From: Taxillus chinensis
Lineage: Eukaryota; Streptophyta; Magnoliopsida; Santalales; Loranthaceae
Assembly (NCBI GenBank): GCA_023512835.1
Contig: CM042089.1
Coordinates: 51,579,427-51,643,426, forward strand
DNA length: 64,000 bases
Direction: 5' to 3'
Part shown: one piece after another, positions 41,633-53,375 of the stretch
How positions within the stretch are numbered: the first letter of the stretch is position 1
How the letters are laid out: each line of letters opens with the position of its first letter
The notes under the pieces: generated by a model
Database searches by the model: none
Seen by the model: the letters and a program-made list of their open reading frames with translations, nothing else
Told to the model about the DNA's origin: nothing
Position numbers and translations under genes: made by a program

Positions 41633-44600
41633 TGTTGGACCTCATTTTATCCGGGTTGGACATACTAACCCCATTTGGTGTATATACCTTTTTGCCCATG
41701 CCATATATCTTGTTGAACAGGTCCTTAGAGATTCCATGCGATTTGCACAAGATGGATACAGTTACACGAATGGGGAAGTCCAAAATTAATGACTTCTGCT
41801 ACAAGTCCTTGAAGCGCCTCAAGACCAACACCAGGTGATAGAGGATGAAAATTGGAGACTAACGCACTTGACTGAGCTCAAATCGGACTTAAAATGAAGA
41901 AGTTATGGCCAAAACAACTTTCGTTGGAAAAAGTCAAACTTGCCAAAAGACTGTCAATGCCCCTGGTAAAACTGCCCAAAAAAAGTGATCATGCGAAGCT
42001 CTCCAAAATGTCTATGTAGGCAAATACGGGTCTTCCCAAACAATCCCTAAAAGGTCATCCTTTTTTGCATTACGGGTAAGGGTAAAAAGGTAATTAAAAG
42101 TTCAAAAAAAAAAAAACCTTCGGGGTTGATCGTTGACCGTTGACCTGACGACACTTCGACCCATTGACCTTCGAAGCCTCGAAGCCTCGACGATTCGAAG
42201 CCTCGAAGCCCCGCTGCCGACACTCCGACCTACGACTCGCCCCTTCGGCCCTTTGACCCCTGACCATCGAAGCTTGTAAACCTCCGACCTACGACTCGCC
42301 CCTTCAGACTTTCGAACCCTGTGAAAATGCGAAGCCTCGGAACTTACGACGCCTTGACCTGCGACGCCTTCGACATGCGACTTACGGCGCGTTGACCTGC
42401 GACGCCTTGACCTGCGAACCTTCGACCCTTGACCTGCGACGCCTTTAAGCCTTCGACCCGTTGACCGTTGACCTTCGACCCGTTGACCGTTGACTTTTGA
42501 CCCACCGAAACTTCGACCCTACCGACACTTCGACCTGCTGACACTCTGATCCTCTGACCCCTTGACCTTCGCTGTTTGGCCCCTCTCGCTGGCTGCTCAC
42601 GGGATGAGTTTTATTTGCTGGCAAAGATGCTTTTCAACGACCTGTCAGTCACATGTGTTAAAATACAAATTAAAAAAAGGCAATCATGAGCTGCAGGTCG
42701 CCAGACCACCCGACAACACACAAGACCCGGACAAAAATAAGGGAATCAATAAATACTCTACAATTAATGATAATCCACCCAAATTTCTGCCAGCCCTTTA
42801 AAATACAGTCTTCTGTCCCTGCGCAAAGGAGAGACCCCTCATCGTTGACAAAAATCTGCTACCATTATTACACCCCAGCCTCGTCCCAGCGCAAACGAAG
42901 AGAGAAAAAAGGAAAAAAACAGAGAGTTCGGCGGAAAAAAAGAGATAGAAAAGGAAGAGGTTTGGCAGAGAGGAAAAAAAAGAGTTCAGCCCCAAGACAA
43001 AAAAAACAGAGATCACGCCCACAAAAAGAGGACGTTCTGCAGAAAAGAGAAAAAAAGAAAAAAAGAAAGAAAAACGCCCAGATTTGCTGCCATTCCATCT
43101 CAAATTCGCCCAACTCCTGCCTTCCAACAAAAAACATACAATCCGAATTCTTTTTCTTTCCTTTTCTCCTCACTTCTCTCTTCACTCTGCCAACATTCAT
43201 ACATATTATTTGCACTGGTTTGCGCTATCAGAAATTCTGAAACGTGTGAAATTTTATCCCCAGCAGAGAGACAAAATATTAATTCCTTTTTACAGTGATA
43301 ATACATTCTCCCCCATTTCAAACCCAGAAATTCTGAAACACATTTTCATTCCCCCAATTCTGTTTTCTTTTCTTTTCAACAACAATACCAAAATCAGAAA
43401 ATCAAAACAAAAAAAATCAAATAAAAAAAAACAAAAAGAGAGACACAGATTTTGCAGCTCCAACCAGTGGTGTTCAATCTCCGGCCCAAGTCCAACCAAC
43501 CAGTCTTTGGAAGTTTCCTCCTCCCGCCAGCGATATCACTGCCGGAGTCCCAATCCAAAGCCAAAGTCAGTTCACTTTGCATCTGTTTCTTTATTTGTTT
43601 TTGTAGCTTATTTGTATTTATATTTGATGTAATTGTTTTGAGCATTTATATTTATATCTGTTTTTTAGCTTATCTATATTTGATGTAATTGTTTTTAGTA
43701 TTTTTTACTGTATTTTCCCTATATTTCTTCCTGTGTTGTACGTTGTAAATATGTAAAGTATAGTAAAAAGAGAAGCAAAAGAGAGGCATCAAAAGGGACA
43801 AGATGAAAAAAAGAAAAAAGAGAGTGCTTTTATTTTTCTTTTGGAGATGTCATAATCACATACTCCACGTTTTTTTTATTTTAATGCATATGTTCATGAC
43901 TTCGATTTAAGATTTCGGGTTTGCAAAAAAAAAAAAAAAAAGAAAGAAAGAAAGGTTTCCAAAAACAAAAAAACAAAACAAAACAAAAAAACAGAAACAA
44001 ACAAAAAACGTTTTCATGTTTTCAAACAAAAAAAAAACAAACCAAAATTAGTACTTCAATTTCCAAAACCAAAAAAAAGGGGGACAAAAAAGCAAAACCA
44101 AAACAAAACGTTTTTACAAAACACAAAAAAGAAAAAAAAAACAAAAAAATGTATGTTTTCAAACCTAAAAAGCAAAAAAAAAAAAAAAGAAGAGGGAAAA
44201 TAAAAAACCATTTTTTTAAGGACTTCAATTTCCCAAAGTAAAACCAAAAACCCAAAACTAGCCCATAGGATCTCATGCTCCACTTCAAACAAAAACCCAA
44301 AACTTCTAGGGTTCCCTTTAAAAATTTAGGGTAAATCCATTTTCACCATAACTTTAATAAATAACTTAGCTAAATAAAAATCATAGACTTTTTAGGAAAC
44401 TTAACGCAGTCATGGCAGCACAAATAAAAAACCTCCTCCTCCTAAATTAGATACCGAAAGGGCGCTATAGGGGTGCTAATCCTTCCCTACACGTAACCAA
44501 CTCCCGAACCCTTTTCTGATAACGCAGACCACATCTTTTTACTACTCAAAGTAGAGGGTATCCAACTGTACCCCAAAAATAGTTGGTGGCGACTCTAAAT

Positions 44601-44664
44601 TTTCTCACCATTGGTCTAGTTTGTGCTCACCCCAAACGGGCCCGGACGAAATCCAGTGATGACA
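41633..44664 (+). repeat. 5' LTR of Ogre copy C
   Basis: About 3.03 kb, TGTTGGACC to GATGACA. It is the longest of the three Ogre LTRs. The conserved 5' and 3' blocks match copy A. TTTAAAATA (42797-42805) is the putative TATA box. Confidence 0.9.
42118..42570 (+). repeat. TTGACC / TCGAAG / CTGCGACG array in Ogre C LTR
   Basis: GTTGACCGTTGACC, TCGAAGCC, CCTACGACTCG and TTGACCTGCGACGCC words make up most of 450 bp. About a dozen TTGACC hexamers are visible. A CTGCGACGCC sub-array at 42350-42450 is absent from copy A, so the array has diversified. Confidence 0.8.
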
Positions 44665-44666
44665 GC

Positions 44667-44684
44667 TGGCGACTCTGCTGGGGA
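44667..44684 (+). promoter_or_regulatory. Primer binding site of Ogre C
   Basis: TGGCGACTCTGCTGGGGA starts two bases after the LTR and keeps the TGG that pairs with the tRNA CCA end. Ogre elements are reported to use a tRNA-Arg-type primer. Confidence 0.8.
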
Positions 44685-45262
44685 ACAATGAACACTTTAG
44701 AGAGTTAGGTCTAGAACTAGGATTAGGAGGTCATTTTTAATTGTACTGTTGTATATATTGTGCTAAATTGTTTACGCTTTAACTACCATGATAGTTGTGA
44801 TTTACTACTTTCCATACTTGTTGCATTCATGCATAACCCTATACCCGGGTTTAGCACAATTTAGGTTAGCGAGGTTCAGTACGGTCCCCAGCGCGTTGAT
44901 CATTACCTGCAATGGGGCCTCGGACTCCTCACTCAAGCTTGAGCTTCTTTTAAGGCGCGTCCTTTTAAGATCCCCCTCCGGTAAATCCCATGGTGTACGG
45001 AGCCCTCTATTGAGGAGTTTGGGAACCAACGAATAAGATAGGTGTAGCAATAGAAGCCCATTAGGGGCATTGACCCACATTTTGTTTGCTCATTCCATGT
45101 CATGCTAACCTTTGTTTTGTAGGGTAGTCCTTAAGTCATCCCCTGCAAATATTAGCTATTTTTTTTACTATTGGTTTATTCTTTATCCTGTCTAACTGCC
45201 TTGATACATATTAACCTATCATCCTAACCTGTCATCATGCATAACACGACATTCATATAGGC
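44685..45262 (+). other. Ogre C untranslated leader
   Basis: Non-coding. It follows copy A 3908-4572 with small indels. It contains 'ctatacccgggtttagc' and the 'gatccccctccggtaaatcc' block. Confidence 0.7.
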
Positions 45263-46639
45263 ATGGAGACTGTCGCAGTGGTGGCCCAAGCATCTGGAGA
45301 CATTCAACTTTGCCTTGGAGATTTTCCGCCAGGAGAAGCCCACAAGGCAGAACATGTTATCATAGAAGATCAGCTAGACTACACTAAGGAGGTACAGACA
45401 ATATGGAGGCAGTGGTCAGCCGAAAGGAAAAACATATACATACAACAGTTTGGGGATTTGCTCCATGTGACCGAGCTATTGGCCGATAAGGATATGCTTG
45501 GGGCAACCATATATTTCTGGGAGCCTTGATGGCGGTGCTTTGACTTCAATGGCATAGATCTTGTTCCCACAATAGAAGAATACAAAATATTATTGGATAC
45601 CCCCGTGGAAAACAAAATGAAGATCTATCTACCGGAGCCCAGAAGATCATGTTGAAGGGCCTTTGCTGAGATAATGGGAAAGCCAGTATGGGACTCACCG
45701 GCGGTCACAACCTATGGTGGGCGAGAATATCTTCCATGGGCAACAATCAAAGAAATAATACAGACCGCAACAGAAGCAGGGGCACACAAACTGCTTATAC
45801 TAGATATATATGGGCTAGTCATTTTCCCGAGGATACCGGCCCACATCGATGGAGCAATTGTAGATTTGGTCCAGCAGGTGCTCAAAGGATGTGACCCTAC
45901 TCCTACTATCTTGGCCGAAACCATTCGATCTCTTACTTATCCGAGGAGTAAAGGCTCGGGACAGTTCATGGGGTGCCTACCTCTCCTATGTACCTGGTTG
46001 CAAGGTCATTTCCCCTATAGTGTTCATCGTTTTCCGGCTATTTATCAGGTACCAGCTACAACACTACTAGATATTCTGCTCAGCAAGTGGAGCCTACCTA
46101 AAGACTTTGAAAGCTGAAAAAAGAAGTTGGAGAACCTCACAGAAGCTGACATTACCTGGACTGCTCCTTGGATGCCGGTGGTCTCCATGATATATAGCTG
46201 CGGGGACTACAATTGGGTTCCACTTCTAGGTCCCTGGGGAGGAACTTCATATGCACCACTGCAGGTGGGAAGACAAGTGAGGCGTCATCAGATTATCCCC
46301 GTGCTATTTGGCATGGAAGAGTGTGACCTCACTTACAATAGAACCATGCTCACAGAAGAAGGCAACAAGATGTATCAGGCATGGTCCACACCACACAAGA
46401 TCCAACCCAATAGTTCAAAACCTGGTGTTTACCCCGCATACATATCTTGGAGGGCATAACACAAGCCACAGTTAACTTCAGACATGAAGGATATCCTCCT
46501 AGAGAATCAGACTTTAAGGCAGCAGATCCAGAGGCTAGAAGCATCGTTAGAAGGAGCTCTTCAGAGGTTGCAGCTGAGGGAAAGACAGATCGAGACCATA
46601 ATGAAGCAGAGGGAAGAAGCAGGTGAGCGACCACCTTAG
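45263..46639 (+). pseudogene. Ogre C ORF1 with coiled-coil tail, broken
   Basis: Same protein as at 4573-5700, with about 13 N-terminal codons deleted relative to copy A. The DUF7745-like blocks are present ('VPTIEEYKILLDTP', 'FPRIPAHIDGAIVDL', 'PTPTILAETIRSLTY', 'LGPWGG'). The full-length end shows a leucine/glutamine-rich heptad region ('ENQTLRQQIQRLEASLEGAL', about 46500-46560) typical of a coiled coil. Stops: TGA 45527, TGA 45653 (shared with copy A), TGA 46115 (same codon as the TAG in copy A), TAA 46457. The true end is TAG 46637. Molecular role is unknown. Confidence 0.78.
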
Positions 46640-46936
46640 AGGAAGAGGCGCCGTGCTACTTAGGAGATGACTGGAAGAGTGCTTTAAGATCATGTAGTAC
46701 TACCCTTCATTTTACATGGCATTTCAGCATTGAATGTTTGTATTGTGTGTTTGGTTTGTAATAAAGTTGTTTATTTTTCTAACCCTCCGCATATATATTC
46801 CATGCATACATGCATATCAAATAAAAAAAATCAAATAAAAGTTCCCTTATACCCAGGTGGGTAGCAGCCTCTCTCTAGGATTGCACACTCTTACAATCTC
46901 AGATCTCGCCGCAATCAAGTATCACAACCACAACCG
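46640..46936 (+). other. ORF1-gag spacer of Ogre C
   Basis: About 300 bp with no coding. It includes 'gtttgtaataaagttg' (near 46755), an AATAAA-type signal, and ends just before the gag ATG. Confidence 0.55.
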
Positions 46937-49012
46937 ATGGCAGACGAAGCAAAGAACAGACTCATGGGTTTAGAACAATCACAACAAGCCCTGCAGGGGC
47001 AAATGGCTTTGATGATGGATATGCTCACCAAGCTGACTGAAGAAAGAGAAAGAATCCCGGCAAGAGGAACCCCGACAGGGGGAACTATCAATCACCACCA
47101 AGAGCAGGGGCAAGACGTAGTTCAACCGCCCAATCCGGCTCCAAGCCAGGCACCCACCTATCATCCTGCTATGGCACAACCTCCAACTCCAAATCAAACT
47201 TATTTCACTATGCCCACATCAGGACATACAATGGAGGTAATGGGTTCCCCAGCTCCTCAGGAAAATATTGAGTCTCCCGCTCTACGCCGACTCGAGGAAA
47301 GATTGAAAGCCGTAGAAGGCATTGACAGCTATGGCATGACCAGCCCACAAGACTTATGCTTAGTCCCTGGAGTGGTGCTACCACCAAAATTCAAAATGCC
47401 GGAGTTTGAAAAGTTCAACAGGACCCGGTGTCCAAAGACACATTTGGCCATGTACTGTCAAAAGATGGCTGCTTATGCTGGTGAAGACAAGCTCCTCATG
47501 CATTGTTTCCAGGAAAGCCTAACCGGGGCATCCCTTCACTGGTACTTTCAACTAAATGGAAACCGCATCAAGACATGGTAGGAATTGGATACCTCTTTCT
47601 TGGCACAATACAAACATGTCACCGAGCTGGCGCTGGATCGACTAACCCTGCAGTCCATGGAAAAGGGATCCGAGGAGAATTTCAAAGATTATGGACGAAG
47701 ATGGAGAGAGGCCGCTGTGGAGGTCCAACCTCCTCTTACCGAAAGAGAACTCACCACTCTTTTTATCAACATACTAAAAGGCGTATACTACGAGAAGTTG
47801 ATAGGTAACGTCTCCAACAGCTTTGCAGACTTGGTTACATCCGGTGAACGTGTAGAAAGTGGAATTAAAGGAGGAAAGCTAAAGGGTGATGCGGCTGAGG
47901 CATCAAAACGGTTTCAACCACCAGCAAAGAAGAAGGAAAATGAGAGCAACCTGGTATACCAAGCGCACCAGTCAATACAACCAACATTTTACCAAGCGCC
48001 AGGGTGCGCTAGGGGGTCACCGGTAGTCGCTTATCTTGCACTGCACCACCTCCCCAATTCATGCCATACTTGCCATAGGGAGGGGTTCCATTTCCATATC
48101 CAATGACACCTAATCCGTTTCAACCAAGAGCGCCTTATGCAGAGCAACCAAGGCCAGCAATTCAGGAAGGACCAGAAGCCTCATTCCAAGGACAGGGGCA
48201 ATCGAGGCCTCAGACCCAGCAAGCAGGAGCGAATCAGGCTTCTCGTCAACCACGACAAGAGTTTGATCCAATTCCAATGACTTATGCGGAATTATACCCC
48301 AAACTCTTAGAGGCAAGGATAGTAACCCCTATACCCTTGGGAGAAATAAAGACTCCTCCCCCGGCCTAGTACAAGCCGGATGCCAGGTGTGAATATCACG
48401 CAGGTGGAGCTGGACATGATATCGAGAATTGTATAACATTCAAAAGGAAGGTTCAGGCATTGAAGGATGCAAAGTGGCTGGATTTTTCTGCACTGACTGG
48501 GACACCAAATGTGAACAGTAATCCGCTTCCAGAACATTCCCATGACGTGACCAGTATCACAACAGAAGGACGGCTAGAGAAGGTTTCACAAATACGAATG
48601 GAGAAAAGCTATTTGTTTAACCTACTATAGGAATATAGATATATACTTGCTCCCGACGCATTGAAGACAGAGTTGGAGAAACAATGCCTTTATCACAAAA
48701 TGGCACGGGGGCATGACATCGAACACTGTAGCGAGTTTGCTAACATGGTACAAAAGCTCATGGACCAAAGGATGATCGAATTCTCAAGAGGAGGAATGGA
48801 CAACCAAAGCCACATGATCCAAGGAGATCATTCACACAAATCGCCATGGGTGCCAATACCCCTTATCTTAAACGTTAAGGCTTCGGAGATCCCGTTACTG
48901 CCATATGGAATCAAGCCTCTCACTATCCATGCCTCAAGTCTCGTGCTAGACAGAGGGGAGAGAACCGAAATCCCACAACTACCGCATGGAATTGCACCTC
49001 TCACCATAGGTG

Positions 49013-49017
49013 GTCTT
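49013..49017. repeat. Target site duplication of solo LTR, left
   Basis: GTCTT, repeated at 50739-50743. Confidence 0.9.
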
Positions 49018-50738
49018 TGTCACGCCCCGGATTTCCAACCCGAGGAAACCGGCACGTGACTCCCCTTTTACCCACACGGAGGGCAAAGGGGTTAGGATAC
49101 AAACCAAGAATTTTACATTTCAAACATCCACAACACATTCAAGAAAGTAATGTTCACAAAAAAATATTCCAAACCAGTTTATTACAACAGAATTCTTTCC
49201 AATCCCATCCCCACTGGGGTTACATCAGTTCCCATAAAAGAAAACAACATAAATGGAAGAGAGTAAAATGGATAAGGTCTTCCACCTTGGTGTATCTACC
49301 TAACGCCTGTAAGTCCCTTGGAAAACAAGCAAACACGGTAGGAGGGGTGAGCAACCACGGCTCGCAGGGGATCAAGTCTCCCAACCCTTCCCATGCTCCC
49401 TGCGGCTACGTGCATGTGCACGGGTGTAGTGACGTGTTACAACAATCTCAACAAACAATAACAAACCACATCGGTAGTCACAATTATCCACCACACAAAA
49501 CACAAGTGATTTAACCGCCTCTTCGGGCCAAGTTATTTAACCGCCTCTTCGAGGCCAAGTGATTTAACCGCCTCTTCGGGCCACTTTGGTTTAACCGCCT
49601 CTCGTGCAAAGTTCTTTAACCGCCTCTTCAGGCCAAATACCACAGTCATAGCACACAACACACATGGTCACTCAAGCATACCACCAAACACTTGGTGTGC
49701 ACCCGTCCACAAGCGTACAAACCCAACCATTCAGGCCACGAACACACACCCAAAGATACATACATACACTAAAACACAAGTCCACCCACACGGGCATATT
49801 ATCAAACACGTAATGGCATATACATACAGCTATATTCACACGGGCATTTCATCAAACACATAGCATGTAATCCACGAAATCACACCAACATGCCCTGAAG
49901 GCCAACATCCATAGAGGAGATCACACCTATATGGATTACATATTTATATATAACGGTTATAACCGAAATCGCCCTGGAACCCTAGGACAGAGAAGGACTT
50001 AGGAAGAACAGAACCCCTACCTCAAGGAAAACACAACAACACGAAGAACGGTCCGATCCCAAGCCGAACGCCGTTCACCCACGAAGCACCGACCACCCAC
50101 GCAAGACGCCGGCGGGGGGGGGGGGCCGGGGGCTCTCCTTCCCTCTCTCTCTCTCTCGCGGCGACGGTGGTGAAGCAACAAACCCTAAACCTAAAACAGA
50201 GGGACTCCTCCTCCTTATATAGACAACACAACATCAAAAACGACGTAGTTTTGATTAAGTGAATCCCGGGATCAAAACGACGTAGTTTTGATCACACAAG
50301 TTACCACCTTTCCGCACCCATATAGGCCAAAAATACTCAGAATTTCAACATGGTCCTTTGGAGAAAGTGTCTTAGAATGACAAAACCAAGGGAACCATGC
50401 AAAAATATGGCTGCACGCCAATTTGCACGTGAATTCCCCAATTCACGTGCACCTCCATATGGACTCCAAATGCTCTCAAACTTCACCCCTAGCTTCCTTG
50501 CATCATTTAGAAGACAATTACACTTGCACGTGAATTGGACCCATATCACGTGCACCTCACATACATGTCCATTTGGCCTGCACCTTGTGGCGGATAGAGG
50601 TTTTTTTTTGCACGTGACCTCCCTCCAAGCATCTTTCCTTTTGCACGTGAATTCATTGGAGTCCATCTACTAGGTCAAAATCTAGAAAAACTCTACTCAG
50701 GAGGCAAAACTGACTAACTCAAGGTACGGGTCCTTACA
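49018..50738 (-). repeat. Solo LTR of Tekay-like family 1, minus strand
   Basis: 1721 bp; on the minus strand TGTAAGGACCCG to GGGGCGTGACA, flanked by perfect GTCTT copies. It interrupts Ogre gag between sequence matching copy A on both sides (near 10830), which proves the insertion. A solo LTR forms when the two LTRs recombine and the internal region is lost. It carries the paired ACGT motifs (50238-50296), CTATATAAGG on the minus strand (50213-50223), a short GA/CT run, and repeated 'tttaaccgcctcttc' (49508-49634). Splice-like sites match those of the full copy. Confidence 0.93.
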
Positions 50739-50743
50739 GTCTT
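50739..50743. repeat. Target site duplication of solo LTR, right
   Basis: GTCTT, identical to 49013-49017. Confidence 0.9.
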
Positions 50744-51902
50744 GCTCCTTTCCCCTATAAGACTGATAAGGCAGTCCCATGGAAGTACAGTTGCGAAATA
50801 GTTCAGGGAACCGCCACAGCAGAGAGGATAACTAGGAGCGGTAAGGCTTATGCCCCTGATATGGCAGACAAAGCAAGGAAGGAGAACACTGTGGAATTAG
50901 AAATTGAGCCAACGTTGGAGGCAACAAAGAAAGAAGCACCAGTCACTGAAAAAGAGACATTGGAATTCCTGAAGCTCATAAAGCAGAGTGAGTATAATAT
51001 TGTGGATTAGCTAAGTCGACAACCGGCTCGCATCTCATTGCTCTCATTAATGATGGATTCCCAACCTCACCGTGAAGCACTATTGAAAGTCCTGAGCCAA
51101 GCCTACGTTCCTCCAACCATCTCGGGCGACAATGTGTGGATGGACTCACTAGTAACCTCATCATGAATAACGTCATTAGCTTTGGAGATGACGAGCTACC
51201 CCAAGAAGGAAAGGGGCACATAAAAGCTTTGCACATCACGGCCAAATGCAAGGAGCACACCATTGCCTGTGTACTCATTGGCAATGGCTCTGCCTTGAAC
51301 ATTATGCCCTTGCATATACTTGCAAGAACTTCCAATCGACACATCCTATATGTGTCCCTTATGAATGAAGACGTACGGGCATTCGAGGGGGGAAAGCATG
51401 ACGTGGTGGGAACTCTAGATATTCCACTCATGATTGGGCCAACTACTTTTACGGTGGAATTTCGGGTGATGGACATCACGCCATATTAAATTGTTTGTTG
51501 GGAAGACCTGATCCACATTTGTAGCCTCCACTAAAAAGATGGGGGGGGGGCCGAAATTTGTGATGGGAGACCAGCTCATTTGCATCTCTGGAGAGACAAG
51601 TTTCCTTGTTACCAAACCGGCATCAGTACCTTATATTGAAAATAATGAGGATGTACCGGAATGTTCCTATCGATCCTTTGACGTCGTGAACATCACTTCT
51701 ATACCAAGCTATCACCTCTCAAAGGCATCAAAGACGGTTGCAACCACCATGATCAAGCAAGGGTACAAGCCAGGGCAAGGATTAGGTCCAAAGGCTCAAG
51801 GAATCCAGAAACCCCTAACCATCCGAGAAAATACTGAGAAATTTGGGCTAGGCTACATGCCTACTAGAGCTGACAGACAGAGGGTAGCTATCAAAAAGAA
51901 AG

Positions 51903-53314
51903 TGTTGGATCAAACTGAGAATTTGGATAATGCGGAACAAACCCTATGTAATTTGAATCGAGATGTTTCATGTTTACCATTAAGTCTGTGCAGATGAGTT
52001 AACTCTAAATCCGGACCTACTCATGTGAGGACAAAGCTAAGGACAGGATACATAATCCTGATCCGGATCATCATGAGTGTCGTCATTCACTTGGTATATA
52101 ACCAAGTCATCATCCGGAATAAGGACTCTTCGTGCTGATTAAACACTCGACAAAATGACTAGGAACCCGCGTCTAATACTCAACAAGATTATGTCAATTA
52201 ATGCGGAGTAAGTTCCTGAGTCTACATCTTGCACGGAGTAAAAGAGACTTGTGAGAGAGAAAGAATCGAAATTGTCACTCCAACCGGACTAAGAAAAAGA
52301 AGACACGGACGAAGAAATCCGAGTCTGTCATTCGAGCGGAGTAAGGACAATTGTTGCGGAGTAAGGACATCAAATGCAGAATAAGGAATCCGAACCATTA
52401 CTCATGCGGAGTAAGGAAGCGCTGATGCGGAGTAAGCTCTCCGGACCACTACTCATGCGGAGTAAGGAAGAGCTGATGCGGAGTAAGCACTCCAGACCAC
52501 TACTCATGCGGAGTAAGGAAGAGCTGATGCGGAGTAAGCTCTCCGAACCACTACTCATGCGGAGTAAAGAAGCGCTGACATGGAACAAGGATTCCAGGAC
52601 TTCATTCACACGGAGTAAGCAACCACTGACACGGAGTAAGGATTCGAGCTTCACTGATACGGAGTAAGGAACCTTATGACGGACTAAGAAGACCCTGCTT
52701 CATCATTTCTGAGCCGCATTAATTACAATCAGCTTGCTTCGTCCTGATGTAAGACAAACCCGTTGTAGACCTAAATTACCTTACACGTGGATCACGCGGA
52801 GATATGGACGCGGTCTCAAATACAATTGGAATCAAGCAAAGAATTCATTATAACTTATGCTTCCAATATTTCGAGCTCCACATCCGTAGCAGTTAAAGCT
52901 TCAGCATTTTCCGATGAAGAACTTCAATGCTTCACACTGCTCGGAAAATGCAGTTCCAAGATAGATTTCTAGGATGTCTATATATATGCCTGAAGCAATG
53001 TAAATAAAAAAGGCGTGTGCTTACTTGTACTTATACACTCATAAGTGTATATCTTGAAGAGAGCCAAACACAGAGATTTACTGCTAAGTGTGTGTAACTA
53101 TAACAGAGTGTTGTGTTGTAATCAGCTAAAACGTTGTTTTGCTTTGTTGTAATTATCTTCAGATAATAAAGCAACATACTTCCACTACCTGGTTAATCTT
53201 CCGTACTGATTTTATCCGTTTAACCAGAGTAAGTGTCTAAGCCATTAAGAGAGAGAAAGAATTTTCAAAGAGCCTATTCACCCCCCCCCCCCTTTAGGCT
53301 CTCCGGGACCAACA
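51903..53314 (+). repeat. 5' LTR of SIRE 2
   Basis: 1412 bp, TGTTGG to CCAACA. It is longer than the SIRE 1 LTRs because of extra CGGAGTAAGG repeats. A run of twelve or more C (53280-53292) stands near its end, as in the related 'ctattcacccccc' ends. Putative TATA at 52979-52989. Confidence 0.92.
52390..52594 (+). repeat. 51-bp tandem repeat in SIRE 2 LTR
   Basis: Four units of 51 bp ('ccactactcatgcggagtaa' plus 'ggaagagctgatgcggagta'), with unit marks at 52395, 52446, 52497 and 52548. Each unit carries two CGGAGTAAG words. Because 51 is divisible by three, both strands stay open and yield false repeat proteins. Confidence 0.9.
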
Positions 53315-53316
53315 GG

Positions 53317-53330
53317 TGGTATCAGAGCAA
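53317..53330 (+). promoter_or_regulatory. Primer binding site of SIRE 2
   Basis: TGGTATCAGAGCAA, initiator methionine tRNA type, two bases after the LTR. Confidence 0.9.
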
Positions 53331-53375
53331 GTTCTACCTGCTCGTAGTGATCCCTAACTCCCTCTCAACTTAACA

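Larger units (their letters stand above)
41633..51902 (+). mobile_element. Ogre/TAT Gypsy retrotransposon, copy C (visible 5' part)
   Basis: It has the same plan as copy A: LTR 41633-44664, intact primer site, leader, ORF1, gag-protease-G-patch. A solo Tekay-like LTR (49018-50738) and SIRE copy 2 (from 51903) were inserted later. Pol and the 3' LTR lie beyond the window. This copy keeps the gag N-terminus and ORF1 tail that copy A lost. Confidence 0.9.
46937..51902 (+). pseudogene. Ogre C gag-protease-G-patch, interrupted and broken
   Basis: ATG 46937 opens gag ('LEQSQQALQGQMALMMDML' coiled start; capsid with 'PKFKMPEFEKFN', 'SLTGASLHWYFQL'). Stops include TAG 47579 (TGG-type change) and a frameshift near 48040. 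The solo LTR splits it at 49017/50739. After it come TAG 51007, a frameshift near 51125, the protease with Gly replacing the catalytic Asp (GGC 51280-51282, 'LIGNGSALNIMP'), TAA 51487, a small deletion with a run of ten or more G (51541), and a G-patch (51749-51866). It is cut at 51902 by SIRE 2. Gag and protease would build and mature the particle; here neither can. Confidence 0.8.

Noticed and set aside
52370..52667. Open frames on both strands with repeated 'LLMRSKE' and 'LLRISSSLLRMSS' proteins
   Set aside because: They are produced by a 51-bp LTR tandem repeat whose length is a multiple of three; no start context, homology or conservation supports a gene.
53280..53292. Run of C (and G runs at 50106-50124 and 51541-51552) as special structures
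   Set aside because: Single homopolymer runs do not form a four-tract quadruplex pattern and may be of uncertain length because of sequencing; only noted.
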